Below, piece after piece: positions 9,120-17,142 of a DNA stretch of 64,000 nt; positions within the stretch are counted from its first letter, which is position 1; each line of letters opens with the position of its first letter. Both the position numbers and the translations under genes were made by a program. The notes beneath the pieces were generated by a model. It was not told where the DNA came from and ran no database searches. It worked only from the letters and a program-made list of their open reading frames with translations. This DNA comes from Massilia pinisoli (GTDB lineage Bacteria; Pseudomonadota; Gammaproteobacteria; Burkholderiales; Burkholderiaceae_D), in the NCBI RefSeq assembly GCF_024753285.1, contig NZ_JANUGW010000008.1:1-64000 (forward strand). Reading direction: 5' to 3'.

Positions 9120-11111
9120 GTGAGCAAAGATTCCGTCGCCGCTTCCTTCGACCCACCAGGGACCCACGTGCTGATCAAGATTGACGACTTGTTGTCCGGT
9201 AAGCATGGCAAGATGGGGCATTTCGTCCGTTTTTATGATGACAGCGATACGTTGCTCGACGAGGTCGCTTCCTTCGTCGAGCGGGCGCTACGGGCGCGAG
9301 GGCGGGGGATCGTGATCGCCACCGGTGCGCACCTCGACGCGCTGCGCCGGCGCCTGGACGAGCTGGCGCGCGCGGAAGGGCGGGCCGTGCCGCCGTCGTG
9401 GGACGTCACGTGGCTCGACGCGGAAGCGATGCTGGCGCGCTTCATGGTCGACGGCTGGCCCGACCGGGCGCGCTTCGAGTACGTCGTCGGCCGCGTCGTC
9501 GCGGAAGCGTGCGCCGGCGGCGCATCCGTGCACGCATTCGGCGAGATGGTAGCGCTGCTGTGCGCGCGCGGCCGCTACGACGCCGCGCTGCACCTCGAGC
9601 GGCTGTGGAACGAATTGGCGAAGAAGCTCGATTTCTCGCTGTTCTGCGCCTATCCGTGGGCCCTGTTCCCGTCGGCCAATGCGGCGCACGTGTTCCGCCA
9701 GGTGTGCGCCGAGCACGACCACGCGTGCGCGGACGCCGCCGCGCCGCTGCCGTCCGGGCAACCCGTCGACATCGGCCTCGTCCGGCTGGAGCAGAAAGTG
9801 CGCGCGCTGCAGGCCGAGGCGGCGCGGCGGCGCCAGGCGGAAAAGGACTTGCTCAGGCGCGAGCGCGAGTTCGCCGACATCGTCGAGAATGCGGCCATCG
9901 GCGTGCACCAGATGGGCGCCGACGGCACGATCCTGTGGGCCAACAAGGCCGAGCTGCAGATGCTCGGGTACCGGTGGGAAGAATACGTCGGGCACCACGT
10001 GGCACGCTTCCACGCCGACCCGGCCGTCGTCGACGTCATGCTGGCCCGGCTGGCGGCGGGCGAGCCGGTGCACGACCAGCCGGCCCGCTTGCGCTGCAAG
10101 GACGGCTCGATCCGGCACGTCGTGATCCGCTCGAACGCCTGTTTCGACGATGGCCGCCTGCGCTACACTCGCTGCTTCACGCGCGACGCCACGGAGCACG
10201 TGCGCCATGTCGCGGAAATCGCGCGCGCTCATGCCCGCAATGTCGAACTGATGGCGGCATTGGAGGCCGCCGGGCGCGCGGAGGACGATTTCCTCGCCAT
10301 GGTGGGCCGTACGCTGCGCACCGCGCTGGACGCCAGGGCCACCGAACGCGCGCACCGCCGGCTGCGGCGCATCGCGCGGCTGGTGGACGTCCGGCTGCGC
10401 GGGCGCACGCGGGGCGGATTACAATACCGGTTTTCACAGTTCGAGGGTCGTGTCGTGGACAATCTGCGCCAACAGTTCATTGCGTTTTCAGTCGAAGCCG
10501 AAGTCTTGAAGTTCGGCCAGTTCATCACCAAGGCCGGCCGTCAGTCGCCGTACTTCTTCAATGCGGGCCTGTTCCACGACGGCGCGACGCTCGGCAAGCT
10601 GGCCGACTTCTACGCGCAGACCCTGCTCGATTCCGGCCTCGAATTCGACATGCTGTTCGGCCCCGCGTACAAGGGCATCACCCTGGCATCCGCGACGGCC
10701 GTGGCGCTGGCGGCGAAAGGCCGCAACACGTCGTTCGCCTACAACCGCAAGGAAGCCAAGGACCACGGCGAGGGTGGCACCATCGTCGGCGCCAAGCTGG
10801 CGGGCAAGGTCGTCATCATCGACGACGTGATCTCGGCCGGGACGTCCGTGCGCGAATCCGTCGCGATGATCCGCGCCGCCGGCGCCGAGCCGGCCGCCGT
10901 GCTGATCGCGCTCGACCGCATGGAACGCGGGGGCAAGGATGGCGTGCTGTCGCCGCTGTCCGCGGTGCAGGAAGTCAGCCAGACCTATGGCATTCCCGTG
11001 ATCTCGATCGCCAGCCTGGCCGATTTGTTCGGCTACCTGGAAACCGATCCCAAGCTGGCCCAGTACAAGGACGCCGTGGCCGCGTATCGCCAGCAATACG
11101 GCGTAGCCTGA
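9120..11111 (+). CDS. MEDS-PAS sensory module open in frame into pyrE (possible fusion)
   Basis: From a GTG at 9120 one frame runs 663 codons without a stop. Residues about 30-195 are a MEDS domain (GHFVRFYDDSDTLLDEVASF, then AFGEMVALLCARG and RLWNELAKK). A short coiled segment follows (about 225-250), then a PAS domain (about 250-365). After it comes DFLAMVGRTLRTAL, which looks like a histidine-kinase H-box that has lost its histidine; there is no ATPase domain. A low-complexity Arg-rich linker then leads straight into OPRTase at residue 446. Either this is a true three-domain protein, or a truncated sensor gene has lost its stop upstream of pyrE, which still has its own start signals. Confidence 0.6.
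   Translation: MSKDSVAASFDPPGTHVLIKIDDLLSGKHGKMGHFVRFYDDSDTLLDEVASFVERALRARGRGIVIATGAHLDALRRRLDELARAEGRAVPPSWDVTWLDAEAMLARFMVDGWPDRARFEYVVGRVVAEACAGGASVHAFGEMVALLCARGRYDAALHLERLWNELAKKLDFSLFCAYPWALFPSANAAHVFRQVCAEHDHACADAAAPLPSGQPVDIGLVRLEQKVRALQAEAARRRQAEKDLLRREREFADIVENAAIGVHQMGADGTILWANKAELQMLGYRWEEYVGHHVARFHADPAVVDVMLARLAAGEPVHDQPARLRCKDGSIRHVVIRSNACFDDGRLRYTRCFTRDATEHVRHVAEIARAHARNVELMAALEAAGRAEDDFLAMVGRTLRTALDARATERAHRRLRRIARLVDVRLRGRTRGGLQYRFSQFEGRVVDNLRQQFIAFSVEAEVLKFGQFITKAGRQSPYFFNAGLFHDGATLGKLADFYAQTLLDSGLEFDMLFGPAYKGITLASATAVALAAKGRNTSFAYNRKEAKDHGEGGTIVGAKLAGKVVIIDDVISAGTSVRESVAMIRAAGAEPAAVLIALDRMERGGKDGVLSPLSAVQEVSQTYGIPVISIASLADLFGYLETDPKLAQYKDAVAAYRQQYGVA
10455..11111 (+). CDS. 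pyrE: orotate phosphoribosyltransferase
   Basis: OPRTase joins orotate to PRPP to make OMP in pyrimidine synthesis. From the GTG at 10455 it is 218 residues, the normal length. Family blocks include FGQFITKAGRQSPYFFNAGL, the catalytic-loop KEAKDHGEGG and the PRPP motif VVIIDDVISAGTS. The start is supported by GAGGG eight bases upstream and a TACAAT -10-like hexamer at 10420-10425. Unusually, the upstream MEDS-PAS frame continues into it without a stop, so pyrE may also be made as the C-terminal domain of a larger protein. Confidence 0.95.
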   Translation: MDNLRQQFIAFSVEAEVLKFGQFITKAGRQSPYFFNAGLFHDGATLGKLADFYAQTLLDSGLEFDMLFGPAYKGITLASATAVALAAKGRNTSFAYNRKEAKDHGEGGTIVGAKLAGKVVIIDDVISAGTSVRESVAMIRAAGAEPAAVLIALDRMERGGKDGVLSPLSAVQEVSQTYGIPVISIASLADLFGYLETDPKLAQYKDAVAAYRQQYGVA

Positions 11112-11156
11112 GCCGCAGGAATGTGATGTAATGGCGGCAATCTTTTTGGAGCTGCC

Positions 11157-11390
11157 ATGAACAACATCGCTCGCGGCATTTTGACGGCCTTCCTGTGTGT
11201 CATGCTCGCGGGCTTCGGTCTGTGCGGCGCCGCAGGTACCATCAGCGGGCTGGCCGGCATGTCTTCACCCGGGCCAGAGAATTTCTCGTCGATCGCGCTC
11301 GTCTTCGGCCTGATCGGGCTCGGCATCGCCCTCGTATGCGGATTAGCCCTTTTCAGGCTGTGGCGCAAGCGTCCGCCCGCCGTCGAATGA
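11157..11390 (+). CDS. small two-helix membrane protein
   Basis: A 77-residue protein with two hydrophobic helices (about residues 8-30 and 45-67) and a basic end (RLWRKRPPAVE). The ATG follows a TTGGAG ribosome binding site, and its stop overlaps the next start by 4 bp. No known family is recognised. Its coupling to the Lgt-like gene suggests a role with that protein in the inner membrane. Confidence 0.75.
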   Translation: MNNIARGILTAFLCVMLAGFGLCGAAGTISGLAGMSSPGPENFSSIALVFGLIGLGIALVCGLALFRLWRKRPPAVE

Positions 11391-12139
11391 CCGGCCCCGT
11401 CCTTTCCGCCGCGACGGCGCAGACCGTCCACCTCGTGTTCGAATGGCTGGCGCTGGCCGGCGGCGTGCAGCTGTACCGCTGGCAGCGCCGGCGCGCCAGC
11501 CAGCCCGCGCTGCTGCAGCCGGGGTCTTTCGCCGTCGTCGTCGGCTGCATCCTCGGCGCCGCCATCGGCAACAAGCTCGTGTTCTGGATCGAGATGCCGC
11601 ACCTGTGGCAAGGCGTGGTTCCGGACTGGCGCCTGATCGCGTCCGGCCAATCGATCGTCGGCGGGCTGCTGGGCGGCCTGCTCGGCGTGGAGATCGCCAA
11701 GAAGCTTGCCGGCATCCGCGGGTCGACGGGCGACCAGTTCATCCTGCCGCTCGTCGTCGGCACCGTCGTCGGCCGCATCGGCTGCTTCCTCGCGGGCCTG
11801 AACGACGGGACGTACGGCGTGCCGACCACGCTGCCGTGGGGCGTCGACTTCGGCGACGGCGTGCCGCGCCATCCCACGCAGGTCTACGACCTGGTGTTCG
11901 CGCTGGCCGCGGGCGCCTTGCTGTGGCACGCGCGCGGGACGCTCGCGCGCACGCCCGGCCTCGCATTCAAGCTGTATCTCGCCGCCTACCTGGCGTGGCG
12001 CCTGCTCGTGGACGGCATCAAGCCGGTGCCGTATGAGTATGCATTCGGGCTGTCCGGCATCCAGCTCGTGTGCGTCGTCGCGCTCGTGTGCTACCTGCCG
12101 TTCGTCGTCCGGCAAACCTTGGAGAACCTACGATCGTGA
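11387..12139 (+). CDS. prolipoprotein diacylglyceryl transferase-like integral membrane protein
   Basis: A 250-residue polytopic protein of the Lgt family. It keeps the HPTQVYD block (Lgt RHPSQLYE-like), a GRIG segment with the conserved arginine, and a glycine-rich loop SIVGGLLGGLLG. In true Lgt that loop is a HGGLIG-type motif with an essential histidine; here a valine takes its place, and the GE pair after GRIG is also lost. It is therefore probably not the housekeeping Lgt but a paralogue using another lipid or acceptor. The ATG at 11387 overlaps the previous stop, and its own stop overlaps the next gene, so it is tightly coupled to the lipoprotein and radical SAM genes. Confidence 0.85.
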   Translation: MTGPVLSAATAQTVHLVFEWLALAGGVQLYRWQRRRASQPALLQPGSFAVVVGCILGAAIGNKLVFWIEMPHLWQGVVPDWRLIASGQSIVGGLLGGLLGVEIAKKLAGIRGSTGDQFILPLVVGTVVGRIGCFLAGLNDGTYGVPTTLPWGVDFGDGVPRHPTQVYDLVFALAAGALLWHARGTLARTPGLAFKLYLAAYLAWRLLVDGIKPVPYEYAFGLSGIQLVCVVALVCYLPFVVRQTLENLRS

Positions 12140-12918
12140 CACTCCTTCGTTCGACACTGCCGCGCGCGGGTGCGCTGCTGCTCGCCCTCGCATGCGTCGG
12201 CAGCACCGGCTGCATCACGATGACGGTCGTCGACAATGTCCAGCGCAGGAACGCCGCGCGCGAGATGGAAGCGGCGCGGCAGCGGCGCATCGCCGCGCTG
12301 GAACCGGCGGCCGCGGCGGGCGATGCGAAGGCGCGCGTCGCACTCGCCGATGAGCTGCTGGCCGGGTCGGGCCAGGACCCCGCGGAGCTGCGGCGCGCAT
12401 TGGCCCTGCTGGAACAGGCGGCCGCGCAAGACGATGGCCTGGCCATGGGACGGCTCGGCACCATCCTCGCGGAAGGAAGGGCCGGCACCTATTTCACCCT
12501 GCCGCAAGGCTTGCGCGACCGCGAACGCGGCATCGTCCTGCTGCAGCGTGCTTTTGCCCACGGGTGCGACCTTGCCGGCGTCGGCAATCCCGCAGGGCGC
12601 GCGGGCCTGGCGCTGGCCAGGGCCGGTCGACCCGAACAGGCCCGCATCTGGCATGCACGCGGCATCCTCGCATGTGGCGCATCGTCTTCGGCCTACCTGT
12701 TGTGGGAAGCGACGGGGGCGCACATCGAGCCGGCCCGGCGCGCGGACGCGCTGGCCATACTCCTGCTGGCACGTGACACCGAGACGATCGCGAAAGCGCG
12801 GCCGTCCGTGTCGGCGGAGGACTTCGCCGCCGCCGAGCGCCGCGCCGCCGAACTGCAACGCCAGATCGCGGCATCCGAACGAGACTACCCGGGGCCCCAG
12901 CGCAAGGAGCAACCATGA
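12136..12918 (+). CDS. probable lipoprotein with Sel1/TPR-like repeats
   Basis: A 260-residue protein starting at the GTG that overlaps the upstream stop (GTGA). The signal peptide ends in a plausible lipobox (GSTGC, cysteine near residue 25). Helical Sel1-like units follow (AAAAGDAKARVALADELLAG, then ALLEQAAAQDDGLAMGRLG). The C-terminal third is charged and helical. It should be membrane-anchored and facing the periplasm, perhaps scaffolding the products of the same operon. Its stop overlaps the radical SAM start by 4 bp. No precise family was recognised. Confidence 0.75.
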   Translation: MTLLRSTLPRAGALLLALACVGSTGCITMTVVDNVQRRNAAREMEAARQRRIAALEPAAAAGDAKARVALADELLAGSGQDPAELRRALALLEQAAAQDDGLAMGRLGTILAEGRAGTYFTLPQGLRDRERGIVLLQRAFAHGCDLAGVGNPAGRAGLALARAGRPEQARIWHARGILACGASSSAYLLWEATGAHIEPARRADALAILLLARDTETIAKARPSVSAEDFAAAERRAAELQRQIAASERDYPGPQRKEQP

Positions 12919-14390
12919 GCCGCAAATCCCGCCCGTACCTGTTCTACGACACGACGACGTCCGTCTGCTCGACCTGCCTGCATCCGGTGGAAGCGAAGAT
13001 CGTGTTCAAGGACGACAAGGTCTACATGGACAAGTGGTGCGGCGCGCATGGCGTCGAACGCGTGCTCGTCAGCGACGACGTCGCGTACTACCGCCTGTGC
13101 CGCGAAGTCTTCGTCAAGCACCCGGAGATGCCGCAGCAGTTCAACACGACGATGGAATACGGCTGCCCGTACGACTGCGGCCTGTGCCCGGACCATATGC
13201 AGCACTCGTGCCTGTCCGTCGTCGAGATCACGGACAACTGCAACCTGAACTGCCCCGTGTGCTATGCGGAGAGCGGCACGCACCGCGAGCGCCATCGTCC
13301 GCTGGAAGACGTCGTCCGCATGCTCGACGCGATCGTCGCCAACGAAGGCGAGGCCGACGTGATGCAATTGTCCGGCGGCGAGCCCACGTTGCACCCGCAG
13401 TTCTGGGACATCCTCGACGCCGCGAAGGCCCGGCCGATCAAGCACGTGATGGTCAACACGAACGGCATCGTGCTCGCGCAGGACAAGGATTTCGTCGCGC
13501 GCCTGGCCGGCTACGCGCCCGGCATCGAGGTCTATCTGCAATTCGATTCACTGCGCGCGGAGGTCCACCGCGAATTGCGCGGCGCCGACCTCACGCGCAT
13601 CCGCCGCCAGGCCCTCGACAACCTGAATGAGGCGGGCCTGTCGACGACGCTCGTCGTCACGTTGAAGAAGGGCTTGAACGACGGCGAGATCGGCGAGATC
13701 ATCGACTTCGCGCTCGCGCAGCCGTGCGTGCGCGGCGTGACCCTGCAGCCGATCCAGGACGCGGGCCGCGTGGAAGACTACGATCCGCGCCTGCACCGCC
13801 TGACGGTGTCCGAGATCCGCCGCCGCATCGCCGAGCAAAGCCGCCTGTTCACGCTGGAAGACGTGGTGCCCGTGCCGTGCAACCCGGACACGCTGGCGAT
13901 GGCGTATGCGATCAAGACGGCGGACGGCACCGTCCCGCTGACGCGCTGGCTCGATCCGCAGACGCTCGTGGAGGGCAGCGGCAACACGATCGTGTTCGAG
14001 CGCGATGCGGGGATGCGGGACGTCGTGAAGGACCAGGTGTTCAAACTGTTCTCGACGAACCACTCGCCGGAATCGCAGGCCAACTGCCTGTCGGAGCTGA
14101 TGTGCTGCCTGCCCCTGATCAGCGCGCCGTCCGCACTCCGCTACGACAACGTGTTCCGCGTGCTGATCGTGCAATTCATGGATGCGTATTCGCTGGACGT
14201 GCGCGCGCTGAAGAAATCGTGCATCCACTTCGCGCTGCCGGACGGCCGCCTCGTCCCGTTCGAGAGCTACAACCTGCTGTACCGCGACGGCCGCAAACTG
14301 GAACACATCCGCGCCGGCATCGCCTACGATTTCGCGCGCCGGCGCGAGAAGACTACGATACCGCTGGTGCCGGCATCGCCATCTGCTTGA
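12915..14390 (+). CDS. radical SAM protein of the MJ0619/Tes (tetraether synthase)-like family
   Basis: A 491-residue iron-sulfur enzyme. The N-terminus has a rubredoxin-like set (Cys18, Cys21, Cys42). Two CX3CX2C motifs follow: CPYDCGLC (84/88/91) and CNLNCPVC (109/113/116), the second being the radical SAM cluster. LSGGEPTLHP is the SAM-binding GGE motif. Two successive CX3CX2C motifs after a zinc/rubredoxin-like N-terminus are the layout of the archaeal MJ0619 family, which includes the enzyme that couples lipid tails into tetraethers and bacterial membrane-spanning-lipid synthases. Substrate here is inference; a pterin methyltransferase role was also once proposed for the family. It is last of four overlapping genes and converges with the SPFH gene with a 38-bp overlap. 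Confidence 0.88.
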   Translation: MSRKSRPYLFYDTTTSVCSTCLHPVEAKIVFKDDKVYMDKWCGAHGVERVLVSDDVAYYRLCREVFVKHPEMPQQFNTTMEYGCPYDCGLCPDHMQHSCLSVVEITDNCNLNCPVCYAESGTHRERHRPLEDVVRMLDAIVANEGEADVMQLSGGEPTLHPQFWDILDAAKARPIKHVMVNTNGIVLAQDKDFVARLAGYAPGIEVYLQFDSLRAEVHRELRGADLTRIRRQALDNLNEAGLSTTLVVTLKKGLNDGEIGEIIDFALAQPCVRGVTLQPIQDAGRVEDYDPRLHRLTVSEIRRRIAEQSRLFTLEDVVPVPCNPDTLAMAYAIKTADGTVPLTRWLDPQTLVEGSGNTIVFERDAGMRDVVKDQVFKLFSTNHSPESQANCLSELMCCLPLISAPSALRYDNVFRVLIVQFMDAYSLDVRALKKSCIHFALPDGRLVPFESYNLLYRDGRKLEHIRAGIAYDFARRREKTTIPLVPASPSA

Positions 14391-16287
14391 CGGCCATCGC
14401 GAGGAACGCGTCGACGGCGGTGCCGCCGCCTTCGCGCCCGCCCACCTGGATCGACGGCACGAGCGCCACCTGACCGCGCTCGATGGCCTCGGCGAAGCGC
14501 AGCAGCACGGTCTGCTGGAACTGCAGTTCCGGGCCGCCGTACGCGGCCACGTTCAGTTCCGTCGCCTTGGCCTGCGCCTGGCCGACGGCTTCCAGCTGGA
14601 ACGCTTCCGCCTCCGCGAGACGGCGCTTGGCGTCGGCCGCGCCGGCCGCGTTCTGGCGCGCTTCCTCGGCGGCCTTGATCGCTTTCTGCACGGCGGCGCT
14701 GCCCTGGTTTTCCGCGATGCGCACGGCGAGTTCCGATTCCGTGATCGACGTCTGCTGCTTCGCGCGCGCCTCCGCTTCGCGCAGGATGCGTTCCTGCTGC
14801 GCGGCCGCTTCCTTCGTGCGGTACGTCTCCAGCTGTTCGCGTGACACCTGGCGCTCGCGCAGCTGGCGCAGGATCGTCTCGATCTGCGTATCGCCTTGCT
14901 TCGCGCGCGGCGTGCCGATCAGGACTTCGTTCAACGTGAGGTTATAGCCTTCGAAGTTGCGGCGCATTTCCGCCATCGCGCGTTCCTGGATGTCCGACCG
15001 TTCCTGCAGCAACTCGATCAAGGTCTTGCGCTGGCCGACGTTCTTGAAATACGCGGCCACCATCGGATCGAGCGTCTGCTCGACGAGCTTGCGGATGTCG
15101 CCGAAGCGCTGGATCACGAGCGGCGCCATCTTGTAGTCGATGTTGACGACGACGGACAGCGGCAGGTCCGGCTCGAACGCGTCCTTCGTGATCAGCGACA
15201 CTTCGGACAGGTGCTTGTCCAGTTCGTGCGAACCGATGGCGCCCGCCTGCCATTTCAGGATGAAGTTCGTCGTCGGCACTTCGATCACGCGTTTCGCGTA
15301 CGGGTTCAGCGCGTATTTGCCGGGCAGCAGGGGCGTCGCCTGCACGCCTTTTTCGTCGGGCCCCACCAGTTCGCCGTGGCGGTAATCGTCGCCCGTCAGG
15401 TCCAGGCCGGCCTTGCCCGTGTACGACACGATGACGCCCACGAAGCCGACGGGTACCTCCGTCTTCGGCACGATTTCCCACGACGCGAAGCGCGCGTTCA
15501 GGTAGTACGTGCCTTCGACGAGCACCTGCAGCTGGCGGCCCTTGTAGCCGCCCGCGTCGATGAACGTCTCCGGGTTCTGGTAATCGTGGTGGTAGCGCGC
15601 CGCGTCGGCCGGGTCGGCGCCGACGATGGGCGCGACGATCGTCCCTTCCGGCAGCGACTGGCCTTCGTGCGTCGTGACGACGGCCAGCTTGTCTTCGCGG
15701 ATCACGAGCGGGCGGAAGCCGCCGCGCGCGACGAGGTCGTCGTGGACGGCGGCCAGGATGCCGCGGACGCCGCCCTTGTCGTCGACGTTGGCGTCGCCCG
15801 GCAGCGGCAGTGCATACACGCGGTCTTCCGCAAGCACGACAAATTGCGCGACGTTGATGGCATACGTGCCCTCGCGCAGGATCTTGCGCTGCAGGCCTTT
15901 CTGGCCGCCTTTGGCGAGGAACGCCGCGACGTCGGTGAAGTCGTCCGCGGCCTTGTTGCAGCCGAGGTTCTGGCTCGGCGCCATCGGCAGGCCGTCGCGC
16001 GCGAACACGTAGGCGAGGGTGCCCTGCTGGATGGTGACGAGGTTCTGCCGGTGCACGCGGTACTGGAACGGCGCGAAGAAGTGAAAGCCCCCGCGCAGCA
16101 CGCCCGGCTGGAAGCCCGCTTCGCCCTGCAGCGCGATGAACCCGGCCTGCACGGAGCCGCGTCCCGACCATTTCTTTTCCACGATCCCGATCTTGTCGTT
16201 GGGGATGTAGACCACGCAGCTGCGCACGAGAACCAGGATGACGGCAGCAACTACGCCCGCGGCCGCGACGGCGATAATCTCGAACAT
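14353..16287 (-). CDS. SPFH/band 7 (flotillin-like) membrane protein
   Basis: A 644-residue protein with one N-terminal membrane helix (about residues 4-26). A long beta-rich SPFH/PHB region follows, then an Ala/Glu/Arg-rich coiled coil (about 470-600; segments such as REAEARAKQQTSITESELAV), and a hydrophobic C-terminal tail. This is the flotillin pattern: an oligomeric scaffold of membrane microdomains. The SPFH part is longer than in typical flotillins. Its 3' end overlaps the radical SAM 3' end by 38 bp on the opposite strand, so expression of the two may interfere. Confidence 0.85.
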   Translation of the reverse strand: MFEIIAVAAAGVVAAVILVLVRSCVVYIPNDKIGIVEKKWSGRGSVQAGFIALQGEAGFQPGVLRGGFHFFAPFQYRVHRQNLVTIQQGTLAYVFARDGLPMAPSQNLGCNKAADDFTDVAAFLAKGGQKGLQRKILREGTYAINVAQFVVLAEDRVYALPLPGDANVDDKGGVRGILAAVHDDLVARGGFRPLVIREDKLAVVTTHEGQSLPEGTIVAPIVGADPADAARYHHDYQNPETFIDAGGYKGRQLQVLVEGTYYLNARFASWEIVPKTEVPVGFVGVIVSYTGKAGLDLTGDDYRHGELVGPDEKGVQATPLLPGKYALNPYAKRVIEVPTTNFILKWQAGAIGSHELDKHLSEVSLITKDAFEPDLPLSVVVNIDYKMAPLVIQRFGDIRKLVEQTLDPMVAAYFKNVGQRKTLIELLQERSDIQERAMAEMRRNFEGYNLTLNEVLIGTPRAKQGDTQIETILRQLRERQVSREQLETYRTKEAAAQQERILREAEARAKQQTSITESELAVRIAENQGSAAVQKAIKAAEEARQNAAGAADAKRRLAEAEAFQLEAVGQAQAKATELNVAAYGGPELQFQQTVLLRFAEAIERGQVALVPSIQVGGREGGGTAVDAFLAMAVKQMAMPAPAVS

Positions 16288-16357
16288 ATGACGTCCTTTC
16301 GACGAATGATGACGAGACCAGCGTAGCGGGGCGGGCGTAAAAACGGTGTATACAGAT

Positions 16358-16380
16358 CGGGGCCGGACGCAACGGCCCCG
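16358..16380 (-). terminator. hairpin just downstream of the GST gene
   Basis: CGGGGCC and GGCCCCG form a perfect 7-bp stem with a 9-base loop, 6 bp after the GST stop on the minus strand. The T-run beyond it is poor, so termination is uncertain. Confidence 0.35.
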
Positions 16381-16386
16381 TAAAAA

Positions 16387-17037
16387 TCAGGCGGCAACGG
16401 GCTCCGTTGCGTACTGCGCCACCTGGGCCGCCAGCGCCTTGCGGTAGGCGGGGCGCGCCATGCAGCGGTCGCGCCAGGCCGTCAGGCGTGCGAAGCGCTC
16501 GACATAGCCCATGCCGTCGAGCAGGCGCACGACGGTCGTCATGAGGATGTCGGCCGCGCTGAAATCGCCGGCCAGGTAGTCGCGGCCTGCGAGCCAGTCG
16601 TCCACCTGTCCCAGCCGCTTCAGCGCGATCTCTTCCAGCACCGGGCGCTGCGCGGCGGCCCACGGTTCATTCATCGAAAACGCGACGAGGTTGGAAAGAT
16701 TGCCGACGTAGGGCTCGACCGAATTCAACGCGGCGAACGACCACATCGTGACCTGCGCGCGGCCGTCCGGATCGCGTGGCAGCAGGACGGGGAAGCGCTC
16801 GCCCAGGTGCAGCAGGATCGCGCCCGTCTCGAACAGCGTCAGGTCGCCGTCCTGCAGCACGGGCACCTGGGCGAACGGCTGCTCGCGGCGGTAGGCGGGC
16901 GATTCTTTCCCCTCGAAGCCGATCAGGCGCACGTCATACGGTTCGCCGGCTTCGTCGAGGGCCCAGCGCACGCGCAGGTCGCGCACGTGGCCGACGGCAA
17001 ACGAGGGAACGGCACGGAAGGTGGTCAGGGTAGGCAT
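16387..17037 (-). CDS. glutathione S-transferase family protein
   Basis: From the ATG at 17037 the protein is 216 residues. The N-terminal thioredoxin-fold half includes FAQVPVLQDGDLTLFETGAI (the cis-proline and glutathione gamma-glutamyl contact region). The C-terminal half is all-helical (DWLAGRDYLAGDFSAADI is the conserved N-capping motif). The class and substrate are unknown. The frame continues upstream, but that part overlaps the divergent TetR gene and is not GST-like. The TetR gene and a palindrome in the shared spacer suggest that TetR represses this gene until a toxic electrophile is present (inference). Confidence 0.92.
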   Translation of the reverse strand: MPTLTTFRAVPSFAVGHVRDLRVRWALDEAGEPYDVRLIGFEGKESPAYRREQPFAQVPVLQDGDLTLFETGAILLHLGERFPVLLPRDPDGRAQVTMWSFAALNSVEPYVGNLSNLVAFSMNEPWAAAQRPVLEEIALKRLGQVDDWLAGRDYLAGDFSAADILMTTVVRLLDGMGYVERFARLTAWRDRCMARPAYRKALAAQVAQYATEPVAA

Positions 17038-17065
17038 TGGTGGTCTCCTTGGGTGAATGTCGACC

Positions 17066-17100
17066 AGCATACGCCCGCACAAAATATGTTCAAGAACATA
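17066..17100. promoter_or_regulatory. TetR operator overlapping the divergent GST/tetR promoters
   Basis: A perfect 16-bp palindrome TATGTTCAAGAACATA occupies 17085-17100. On the minus strand it contains TTGAAC (17093-17088), which with TATGCT (17071-17066, 16-bp spacer) forms a promoter for the GST gene. CATAAT at 17114-17119 is a possible -10 for tetR, placing the palindrome near its -35. Binding would block both directions. Confidence 0.65.
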
Positions 17101-17142
17101 ATGTGGATGCGCGCATAATGCCGTTCTCGAAAGGAGACCCGC

